Assembly (NCBI GenBank): GCA_035539855.1
Contig: DATLHO010000053.1
Location: 1-26,258, forward strand
Length of the DNA stretch: 26,258 bases
DNA from: DATLHO01 sp035539855
Lineage (GTDB): Bacteria; Bacteroidota; Ignavibacteria; OLB7
Direction of reading: 5' to 3'
Shown: in pieces, positions 8,510 to 15,290 of the stretch
Position numbering within the stretch: the stretch's first letter is position 1
How the letters are laid out: each line of letters begins with the position of its first letter
Made by a program: the position numbers and the translations under genes
Notes under the pieces: model-generated
What the model was told of the DNA's origin: nothing
The model's database searches: none
Seen by the model: only the letters and a program-made list of their open reading frames with translations

Positions 8510-9412
8510 ATGAACGACGTCCGCATCGATACCGGCAACGACACGCACGACGCGAGTGGCGACGACCGCACGCTCGTGATCGCGCGCGTGATCCATCGTC
8601 TCGGCGGCGGCATTCGCTTCATCGAGAACAGGAATTTCACGCTGGCGTTCGCGATCTCGCTCGGCATCCACGCGTTGATCATCGGTCTGTACTGGCTGGC
8701 GCAGTCGGATGCGCCGGCACTCACGCCTCGCCGGGACATCGTGCTCGGGTCGCTCGACTCGCTCGTGCGCGACACGAGCTTCATCGCCATCGACATGCGC
8801 CAGGTGACCGTGCTGCAGCCCGGCGGCGGCGGCGGCGCGCCGGATTCCGACGAGCCCGTCGGCCGGTCGAAGAAGGGTGATCCCCACGCGACGCCGAAGT
8901 ACGTGCCGAAGAAGCCTCCGCAGCCGAACGCGCCGGACTTCGATCCGAAGACGCCGACGAGAATCAAGCCGGTCGACCGACCGACCGACGACCGCCGCGT
9001 CGCGACCACCGATCGCGACACGGCCAAGGGTCCGACGACCGGCTACGGCGAGCGCGGCCAGCACCTCGACGGCAAGGGCACGCGCGACGCCGGTGGCTCC
9101 GGCGGCGCCGGCATCGGACGCGGCGTTGGTCTGGGCATCGGCGACGGCGAGGGACTCGGCGGCCGCGGCTGGATCCGACGTCCCTCGAGCCGCGCGCCCG
9201 GAGACCTGCCCGGCTCGGGCACGGTCCGCCTCGCGTTCACCGTGCTGCCGAACGGAGAGATCACGAACATCCAGCCGATCAAGCGCGCTTCTCCCGCGCT
9301 CGTCGAGCTCGCCGTCTCGCGCCTGCGCGCGGCCAAGGTCCGGCCGCTGTCGGAGGACGTACCGCAGGTTCCGGTTCGCTCCGCGATCACCTTCACCTTC
9401 TCGTACAAGTAG
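8510..9412 (+). CDS. tonB: TonB-family energy transducer
   Basis: The 300-residue protein has a cytoplasmic N-terminus and one membrane helix at about 43-64 (FTLAFAISLGIHALIIGLYW). A long Pro/Lys/Gly-rich periplasmic linker follows (VPKKPPQPNAPDFDPKTPTR, then a Gly-rich stretch near 195-220). The TonB C-terminal domain is at about 225-300 (GTVRLAFTVLPNGEITNIQP ... VPVRSAITFTFSYK). TonB couples the inner-membrane proton gradient, through ExbB/ExbD, to outer-membrane receptors. No exbB or exbD is in the window. The frame is open far upstream over the previous gene, but ATG 8510 gives the normal short N-terminus and does not overlap that gene. The barrel encoded just upstream is the obvious partner. 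Confidence 0.88.
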   Translation: MNDVRIDTGNDTHDASGDDRTLVIARVIHRLGGGIRFIENRNFTLAFAISLGIHALIIGLYWLAQSDAPALTPRRDIVLGSLDSLVRDTSFIAIDMRQVTVLQPGGGGGAPDSDEPVGRSKKGDPHATPKYVPKKPPQPNAPDFDPKTPTRIKPVDRPTDDRRVATTDRDTAKGPTTGYGERGQHLDGKGTRDAGGSGGAGIGRGVGLGIGDGEGLGGRGWIRRPSSRAPGDLPGSGTVRLAFTVLPNGEITNIQPIKRASPALVELAVSRLRAAKVRPLSEDVPQVPVRSAITFTFSYK

Positions 9413-9436
9413 CTCCGAGTCGCGAGTCGACGACAC

Positions 9437-9484
9437 GCCGCGGCCTTCACGGCGCACGTCACTGCGGCCTCCACCGCACACGTC
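9437..9484. repeat. Imperfect 24-bp tandem duplication downstream of tonB
   Basis: Bases 9437-9460 and 9461-9484 match at 19 of 24 positions (core GCGGCCT.CAC). An 8-bp inverted repeat CACTGCGG/CCGCAGTG (9460-9467/9486-9493) overlaps the second copy. The function is unknown. The rest of the gap between tonB and the next gene shows nothing else. Confidence 0.45.
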
Positions 9485-9562
9485 TCCGCAGTGAGCGCGT
9501 GCACGGGAGCGGCGCGGTTCGCCGTTTCGCCGGCATGGTCTAACTTCCGGCACCAGCTACCC

Positions 9563-10099
9563 ATGACTCAGCCCCGCACCCATATCCGCAGCGACGACGA
9601 GGCCTCCCGCGAGATGTCCGCGGGCGCCCCCGTGTCGCTCGACGGCTCGACGCCTCGCGGCGTCCCGGGTCCGTTCGAGCGCATCGTCAAGACCCTCGAG
9701 CGGACGCTGCTGGTCGACGACATCCTGCCGGCCGGGACGCTCATCGAGTGCGCGTCGGTCGACATGCTCAACTGCTACATCAACTACGTCGATCTGACGG
9801 CGGTGATCACCGAGCGCGATCCGGAGGAGGACGAGCGCTACATCTCGATCTCGAACCAGTTCTACACACACTTCCACGAGTTCGGGACGGTCATCCACGT
9901 CATCGCGCAGTCGGCCCGGCACTGGTGGTACTTCTGCTACGACATCGACGCCAACGACTGCACGCTCGGGCGCGTGGCGAAGGAGCGGATCCTGCTTCCG
10001 GCGCTGCGAAGCTGGGTCGAGTCGGTCCGCGTCGGCCGCCGGTATCCGACGCTCGAGATCAACACCTCGGATCTGCGCGGATGGCGGTCGTTCCAATAG
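9563..10099 (+). CDS. Conserved-looking small cytoplasmic protein of unknown function
   Basis: I do not recognise this protein. From ATG 9563 it has 178 residues, no signal peptide and no membrane segment. The first 45 residues are polar and probably disordered. A compact part follows, rich in aromatic residues and Cys (DMLNCYINYVDLTAVI, FYTHFHEFGTVIHVIAQ, HWWYFCYDIDANDC) with four cysteines in all, and it ends RGWRSFQ. An in-frame GTG at 9491 would add 24 residues of low-complexity lead; the ATG is preferred because TAACTTCC about 20 bases before it resembles a -7 box. It lies 79 bases before malate dehydrogenase on the same strand, but nothing else ties it to that enzyme. Base composition and codon use look like its neighbours, so I regard it as a real gene. 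Confidence 0.7.
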   Translation: MTQPRTHIRSDDEASREMSAGAPVSLDGSTPRGVPGPFERIVKTLERTLLVDDILPAGTLIECASVDMLNCYINYVDLTAVITERDPEEDERYISISNQFYTHFHEFGTVIHVIAQSARHWWYFCYDIDANDCTLGRVAKERILLPALRSWVESVRVGRRYPTLEINTSDLRGWRSFQ

Positions 10100-10122
10100 G
10101 CACGCGATCCTCGCGCTTTCGG

Positions 10123-10130
10123 TATCTTGG
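10123..10130 (+). promoter_or_regulatory. Candidate -7 box for malate dehydrogenase
   Basis: TATCTTGG matches five of the six fixed positions of the Bacteroidota TAnnTTTG box and lies 48 bases before the mdh start. No convincing -33 TTTG is present at the expected distance. Confidence 0.3.
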
Positions 10131-10178
10131 GGCCCTCGCACATTCTCAGCCTATCATTTCATCTATTCGAGTGGGATT

Positions 10179-11198
10179 ATGAGCAAGCATGTTCGCGTTG
10201 CCGTAACAGGTGCGGCCGGACAGATCGGCTACGCCCTCGTGTTCCGCATCGCCTCCGGCCAGATGTTCGGCCCCGATACCAGGGTCTCCCTCAACCTCAT
10301 CGAGCTCGCCCACGCGATGGACGCACTGCGCGGCGTGGTCATGGAGCTCGACGACTGCGCGTTCCCGCTGGTCGAGGAGATCATCCAGACGAGCGACATC
10401 GACGCCGGCTTCAAGGACGTCGACTGGGCGCTGCTGATCGGGTCGGTGCCGCGCAAGGCGGGCATGGAGCGTGGCGATCTGCTGAACATCAACGGCAGCA
10501 TCTTCACCCAGCAGGGGCACGCGATCAACGCCAATGCGAAGAAGGACGTGAAGGTCCTCGTCGTCGGCAACCCGTGCAACACCAACGCGCTGATCTGCAT
10601 GAACAGCGCGCCGGACGTCCCCCGCGAGAATTTCTTCGCGATGACGCGCCTCGACGAGAACCGCGCCAAGTCGCAGCTCGCGCACAAGGCGGGCGTGCCC
10701 GTGTCGCAGGTGTCGAACCTCGGCATCTGGGGCAACCACTCGGCGACGCAGTATCCGGACTTCTACAACGCGCGCATCGGCGATCGTCCGGTGACGGACG
10801 TCATCGCCGATCACCCGTGGCTGCAGACGGACTTCATCGAGACCGTCCAGAAGCGCGGCGCGGCGATCATCAACGCCCGCGGCGCGAGCTCGGCCGCCTC
10901 GGCCGCCAACGCCGTCGTCGACACCGTCGTCGCGCTGACGAACCCGACGCCGTCGAGCGACTGGCACTCGGTCGCCGTCTGCTCCAAGGGCGAGTACGGC
11001 ACGCCCGAGGGACTCATGGTCGGCTTCCCCGTGCGCACCAATGCCGACGGCACGTGGCAGGTCGTCGAGGGCGTCAATCACAATGAGTTCGGCGAAGGCA
11101 AGTTCCGCGCCTCCGTGCAGGAGCTCGTCGAAGAGCGCGACGCGGTCGCGGCGCTGCTCAACGACAGCCGCATGATGTCGACGCGTTCCGCGGTCTGA
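10179..11198 (+). CDS. mdh: Malate dehydrogenase (NAD-dependent)
   Basis: The 339-residue enzyme interconverts malate and oxaloacetate with NAD in the cytoplasm (TCA cycle). It shows the dinucleotide-binding motif TGAAGQIGY (10-18) and an acidic residue at the end of the second strand (LIELAHA, Glu42), which favours NAD over NADP. Other motifs are the mobile-loop arginines in PRKAGMERGDLL (91-102), NPCNTNA (131-137), the TRLDENRA segment with Asp159/Arg162 and the catalytic His187 in GIWGNHS. These features place it in the long cytosolic/chloroplast-like MDH group rather than the short LDH-like MDH of about 310 residues. The ATG at 10179 gives the expected N-terminus. It is the only clear central-metabolism gene in the window and ends at a strong terminator. 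Confidence 0.96.
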   Translation: MSKHVRVAVTGAAGQIGYALVFRIASGQMFGPDTRVSLNLIELAHAMDALRGVVMELDDCAFPLVEEIIQTSDIDAGFKDVDWALLIGSVPRKAGMERGDLLNINGSIFTQQGHAINANAKKDVKVLVVGNPCNTNALICMNSAPDVPRENFFAMTRLDENRAKSQLAHKAGVPVSQVSNLGIWGNHSATQYPDFYNARIGDRPVTDVIADHPWLQTDFIETVQKRGAAIINARGASSAASAANAVVDTVVALTNPTPSSDWHSVAVCSKGEYGTPEGLMVGFPVRTNADGTWQVVEGVNHNEFGEGKFRASVQELVEERDAVAALLNDSRMMSTRSAV

Positions 11199-11221
11199 CC
11201 TCCGGACATACGGTAGAAGAG

Positions 11222-11262
11222 CCGAGGCGCTCCGGGATCTCCGGAGCGCCTCGGTTCGTTTT
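11222..11262. terminator. Strong, probably bidirectional terminator between convergent units
   Basis: A perfect 14-bp stem (CCGAGGCGCTCCGG 11222-11235 with 11241-11254, loop GATCT) is followed on the + strand by TTCGTTTT and on the - strand by CTCTTCT. It lies between the ends of mdh and the beta-helix gene, which converge here, and can serve both. Confidence 0.85.
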
Positions 11263-11305
11263 GGGCGGAGCTGTGTAGGATCACCAGCCGGAGGCGGACC
11301 GGCTC

Positions 11306-12982
11306 TCACCGCAGGTCGAGCTTCAGCGGACGCGGACTGGTCATTGTCGGAACGCTCGACGGGCTGGGTTCCTCCGGAAACGCGAACCAGCTTTCGCGTC
11401 CCTCGAGCTGGTCGAGCTCGCCGCCGGCGCCGCCGATGACTGCAGTCACCGCGATGTCACGGAACGGCCCATTGACGGTGAAGATCGAGTCGAGACCCGC
11501 CGCCTCACTGTACGCGAATCGACCATCGCGACCACGTCCGTAATGGACGCGGTATCCGGTGACGCGCGGGTCCGGGCTCGGCGACCAGGTCACGAACCAG
11601 CCGCCATCGAAGAGATCGCGCCGGATGTGGACGGCGTCGGGCCGTAGGAGCGGAGCGCGCCAGTAGCCCGAACCCGCCATCGGAAGGTAGTCGACGGGAG
11701 CGTTCACGGAGTCGTAGGTGAGCCGCTTACGGACGCTCCGCTCATCGGCGCCGTTACCCCAGTAGCTGTTGACCGCCGAAATCCGATTGCCGCTTCCGTT
11801 CCACACCGCGATTCCCATGGCACCGATGAAGTCGTTCTCTTCCGCCACCACTCGTACGTTCCCCGTCGTGTACAACGTATAACCCAGCATCGAGCCGAAG
11901 ACGTTGTGCTGCAGCACGGTGACCGAGTCACCCGGTATGCCCCCGCTGCCGAGCTGCACATGGAAGCCGTTGTCGACGAACGTATTCGAGCGGAGCGTGC
12001 GCAGACCGTTGTACATCGCTAGCGCGCCGGCGCCGAAGTCCGCGATGGAGTTCATCTCGAAGTGAGTCCGAATGACGCCGTCCCCGCCGAACAGGCAGGC
12101 CGCATACTTGCCGCCCGAAATAATGTTCTTCTCGACGAGCACGTGCCGTTGCGCCGTGACGGGTATGCCCGCGGCTGGTCGGAGCTGGAGTACGAGTCCG
12201 TCGAGGAGCGATTCGATGAGGTTGTGATGGATGTGCACCGACTGAACGTCGCCGGGGACCATTCCGGAGACCGTGAGCCCATCGGCGCGTCGCAGTCGAT
12301 TGTAGGCGAACTCGAAGTACGTGAGCTTCTGGTGGCGGACCTCCAGACGAATCGGACTCGCGCCGCCGTAGATCTCGTTGCCGATGATCCGCGTGTCGTA
12401 AAGCTCGTAGCCCACATCGCCCGGCTCGAACGACGCCGTGACGATCTCGCCCCAGTAGTTATCGCGGAAGATGTTGCCGCGAATGAAGGCGTGGCGCGTG
12501 TTCGCGAATGCGAGCGAGAACTCGTTGTGTTCGAAGAGCGAGCTGTCGACGATGATGCCGCCGCCGAAGACATTGAGTCCCACGCTCGCGCCAATGATCT
12601 CGACGTTCCTGATGAGGCTACCGCCGATCCGGCTCGTGGTCGAGTCGAAGACCGTCGCGCCGGTTTTGCGGATCGAGATCCCCTTCCAGTCGACCGAGTC
12701 GGACCCGGACGCGGGAACGAAGCGGATACGTGCCGTCGCGCTTCCTTCTACGATGAGCGGTCCCTCCGCCCGCAGCCCCGTCGCCGAAGCGAACCGCACT
12801 TCGACACCCGGCTCGATCGTAAGCGACGCATCACGCGCAATCGTGATGTCACCGCTGACGTGGTACGGGCTGCCGGCGAGTGTCCAGATCGTTGCGGCGT
12901 CGATGACGCCCGACACGGTCGTCTGCGCCCCCAGCGGTGCCGCGGCTACGATCACCATGAGCAGGAAGTGATGGATCTTCAT
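11306..12982 (-). CDS. Exported right-handed parallel beta-helix protein with C-terminal FnIII-like domain
   Basis: The 558-residue product begins with a signal peptide (MKIHHFLLMVIVAAAPLGAQ). Residues of about 30-430 form short repeating turns of parallel beta-helix type: LTIEPGVEVRFASATGLRAE, then many N-x-(I/F) turns such as IRGNIFRDNYWG, HIHHNLIESLLDGLVL and LRSNTFVDNGFHV. A FnIII-like module follows at about 455-540 (GGWFVTWSPSPDPRVTGYRV). This fold is used by polysaccharide lyases, epimerases (such as AlgG) and adhesins. As the last gene of the polysaccharide-type operon it may modify or bind the polymer; catalytic residues cannot be assigned by eye. ATG 12982 is chosen for the signal peptide, since the open frame upstream lacks one. 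It lies 53 bases after the barrel gene. Confidence 0.82.
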   Translation of the reverse strand: MKIHHFLLMVIVAAAPLGAQTTVSGVIDAATIWTLAGSPYHVSGDITIARDASLTIEPGVEVRFASATGLRAEGPLIVEGSATARIRFVPASGSDSVDWKGISIRKTGATVFDSTTSRIGGSLIRNVEIIGASVGLNVFGGGIIVDSSLFEHNEFSLAFANTRHAFIRGNIFRDNYWGEIVTASFEPGDVGYELYDTRIIGNEIYGGASPIRLEVRHQKLTYFEFAYNRLRRADGLTVSGMVPGDVQSVHIHHNLIESLLDGLVLQLRPAAGIPVTAQRHVLVEKNIISGGKYAACLFGGDGVIRTHFEMNSIADFGAGALAMYNGLRTLRSNTFVDNGFHVQLGSGGIPGDSVTVLQHNVFGSMLGYTLYTTGNVRVVAEENDFIGAMGIAVWNGSGNRISAVNSYWGNGADERSVRKRLTYDSVNAPVDYLPMAGSGYWRAPLLRPDAVHIRRDLFDGGWFVTWSPSPDPRVTGYRVHYGRGRDGRFAYSEAAGLDSIFTVNGPFRDIAVTAVIGGAGGELDQLEGRESWFAFPEEPSPSSVPTMTSPRPLKLDLR

Positions 12983-13035
12983 TTCGGAATCTCTGCTCTC
13001 TTGGTGGAAAGAAATCGCGAGCGATCGCCGCGCTT

Positions 13036-14472
13036 CTACTTTGTCGTCCATCGCATCGTCAATAGCGCCGTCGGCATGCTCATCTGGTAGAGCGTCGGAT
13101 ACGACTTGTCGAGGTTCATCGCCCGGTTGGTCGCGGCCATGCCGACGGTGAAGCGCGGCGAGGGCTCCCATGCGATGCCGGCGGCGTAGAACGCATAGAG
13201 GAATCCCTCGAGTCCCTCGGCGGCGACGTGGTTGAGGTCGAGCGACCCGCGCAGCGCCCACGTGCGCCCGATGCGCACACGGGCCTCGGCGGTGAGCGTC
13301 GCTCCCTCGACGTCCTTGAGATCCTGGTACTCGGTGAAGACCGCCCACTGGCTGAACGGACGATCGAAGTGCGCCAGCGGATAGTAGCTCGGCCCGATCG
13401 TGTTGCCGTAGAGCGGGCGCTCGGGATCACGATACTCGACGTCGAGCGTGTGCCTCTCCGCGTTGAAGAGACCGCCGTAGAAACGGTACTCCGCGTTGAG
13501 GTCGATCGACGCATCGTCGCCGCCGAGTGCCGAGCGGGCGCCGGCAACCCACGCTGCACGGGAGAGGATGTGCTCGCTCGTGCCGTCGCGCATCGCGAGC
13601 TGCCCGTAGATCGCATGACTGCCGGTTGCGACACGGCCGGACAGGGTCGCCGAGAAGTCGCCCATCGCAGACACTTCCATCATTTGCGCGCGCGGACTGT
13701 TCTCTGCGTAGCGAATGCGCTCGCCCGCTCGCGGCATCGAGATCAGTCCGGCGGAGACGCCCGCCGTCATCTCGTCGGCGAGCTGCACGCCGGCCAGTCC
13801 GGCCCACAGCTCGTCGTAGTCCTGGACGCCGAGACCGATGCCGGCGTAGAGATCGGCGACCTTGGTGTACCCGAGTCTCACCGAGCGCCATCGAGCGGCC
13901 GCGCGCACTCCCTGCACGTCGATGTTGTAGAGCATCAGTCCCTCGTCGACCCTCACGTCGGCCATGTGACCGAACGTCGCGACGAAGCCGAGCGTGTCGC
14001 CTGCGAGCATCGTCGACGTGTCGATCGTCAGCGCGACGCGCGGCACGACGAGCGCGTTCGAGAGGTTGGTGGCACCGTAGGAGAATCCACGGATCTCGCC
14101 GAGGAGCTCGCCGCGCACAAGCAGTCCGTCGATCGGCCGCGCCGACACGCCGAACGTCACTGCGACGCCGACGTGAATCAGCGGGTTGTCGCTGACGGTC
14201 GTCTCGTCGAGCTCCCAGGCCCAGCGTCGCAGCGTCTCGCCGGGACGTCGTGATGCGATCGCAGCGGGCGCACTGTGCTCGACGAACGCTCCGGTCGGCT
14301 CGTACCAGGTCGCACCCGAAAGGTCGAGCGAGATGCGATCGAGCCAGGACGAGCGCGATGTGTCGGTCGACGTCTGAGCGTGCGCGGCCGTCGCTGCGGC
14401 GAGCACCGCGACGAGCATCGCGACGAGCATCGCGACGAGGCGGCCGACGAACGGACGAGGCGTGTTCCGCAT
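13036..14472 (-). CDS. Outer-membrane beta-barrel protein of unknown function
   Basis: The 478-residue protein has a signal peptide containing a repeated LVAM unit (MRNTPRPFVGRLVAMLVAML, cleavage after AHAQ near residue 33). The rest consists of alternating polar/hydrophobic strands with aromatic girdles (LDLSGATWYEPTGAF, YRFYGGLFNAERHTL, SQWAVFTEYQDL) and no recognisable soluble domain, as expected for a porin-like barrel. It starts 16 bases after the lipoprotein gene in the same operon as a glycosyltransferase, so it may be an export pore or assembly factor for the polymer. Residue identity to known pores such as AlgE or BcsC cannot be claimed. It ends MRWTTK rather than in the usual terminal aromatic. 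Confidence 0.72.
   Translation of the reverse strand: MRNTPRPFVGRLVAMLVAMLVAVLAAATAAHAQTSTDTSRSSWLDRISLDLSGATWYEPTGAFVEHSAPAAIASRRPGETLRRWAWELDETTVSDNPLIHVGVAVTFGVSARPIDGLLVRGELLGEIRGFSYGATNLSNALVVPRVALTIDTSTMLAGDTLGFVATFGHMADVRVDEGLMLYNIDVQGVRAAARWRSVRLGYTKVADLYAGIGLGVQDYDELWAGLAGVQLADEMTAGVSAGLISMPRAGERIRYAENSPRAQMMEVSAMGDFSATLSGRVATGSHAIYGQLAMRDGTSEHILSRAAWVAGARSALGGDDASIDLNAEYRFYGGLFNAERHTLDVEYRDPERPLYGNTIGPSYYPLAHFDRPFSQWAVFTEYQDLKDVEGATLTAEARVRIGRTWALRGSLDLNHVAAEGLEGFLYAFYAAGIAWEPSPRFTVGMAATNRAMNLDKSYPTLYQMSMPTALLTMRWTTK
14408..14439. repeat. 12-bp tandem repeat inside a signal peptide
   Basis: GCGACGAGCATC is present 2.7 times in tandem. On the coding (-) strand it encodes repeated LVAM in the hydrophobic core of the signal peptide of the barrel gene, so slippage would lengthen or shorten the core without shifting the frame. 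Confidence 0.6.
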
Positions 14473-14488
14473 GTCGAGAGATGCTTGG

Positions 14489-15274
14489 TTAGTCGATCAG
14501 AACGACGGGCACGCGTTCTACGAGCGCGACGGTGCTGGTGATCCGAATCCCTTCGGCGATCTCGATGAAGTGGCTGCGGGTGTGAGCGAGATGGACGTTC
14601 GCCGGTCCCGCATGCATGAAGGATGGCGAGTAATGAATGGAACCAGAGTCGGGTAGATCGCCGATGGTGACGACGCGCTGCTCCGTGCCTCCCTGCACCT
14701 CCGCCAGGCTCAACTGGTAACTCCCCGAGTCCCCGGCAGCAACGAGCCACCGCGCCGTGAATCCCTTCGCGATCGAGATCGTGTCGCCGGGCCGCGGCGA
14801 CAAGAGCGTGGGGCGTTCGGCCGGGATCGTCGCAGTGTCGACGAATGAGGCGATCTCGCCGCTGCCGGAGATCGACCAGACATTCACGTCCGGCTCGACG
14901 CGCAATGGGGTGATCGAATCGACGAGATGATACTCGAAGACGTCGCCGAAGACGAGGTCGACGTCGTTGAGACGCACGCGCCCAACCTGCACTCCGAAGC
15001 CCATGTAGGGACCATACGGACGAATGAACGACGCGCGCGCGTAGCTCTCGAGGATGGTCGTATCGCCGAGGTGGTCGCGATAGCTGCGGATGATGAGCAC
15101 GCCGCGGTTCTCGAAGCAGTCGATGCTCGTGCACGGTCCGGGATCCGTGCCCGGCGAGCACGAGCCGAGCAGCAGCGCGATCAGTAGCGTCGGTACCATC
15201 GCCGCCACCGCACGCGGCAGCGCGGACGCCAGCGTCGCGACCGGCGTCGCGATCCGGATTGTGCGTCGGGTCAT
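14489..15274 (-). CDS. Lipoprotein of unknown function in the polysaccharide-type operon
   Basis: The 261-residue product carries a lipobox (LLIALLLGSC, Cys39), so it is predicted to be lipidated and membrane-anchored in the periplasm or outer membrane. The mature part has no family I recognise. It is beta-rich, with a segment at about residues 148-185 (PAERPTLLSPRPGDTISI, then FTARWLVAAG) that resembles an Ig/FnIII-like domain. ATG 15274 is used because GAGGCGGCGAGA lies just upstream and the gap to the glycosyltransferase is only 16 bases. The internal ATG at 15199 (MVPTLLIALLLGSC) would give a more ordinary short lipoprotein signal and is a real alternative. By position it could be the periplasmic or outer-membrane accessory of the export complex. 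Confidence 0.75.
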   Translation of the reverse strand: MTRRTIRIATPVATLASALPRAVAAMVPTLLIALLLGSCSPGTDPGPCTSIDCFENRGVLIIRSYRDHLGDTTILESYARASFIRPYGPYMGFGVQVGRVRLNDVDLVFGDVFEYHLVDSITPLRVEPDVNVWSISGSGEIASFVDTATIPAERPTLLSPRPGDTISIAKGFTARWLVAAGDSGSYQLSLAEVQGGTEQRVVTIGDLPDSGSIHYSPSFMHAGPANVHLAHTRSHFIEIAEGIRITSTVALVERVPVVLID

Positions 15275-15290
15275 CTGTTCTCGCCGCCTC

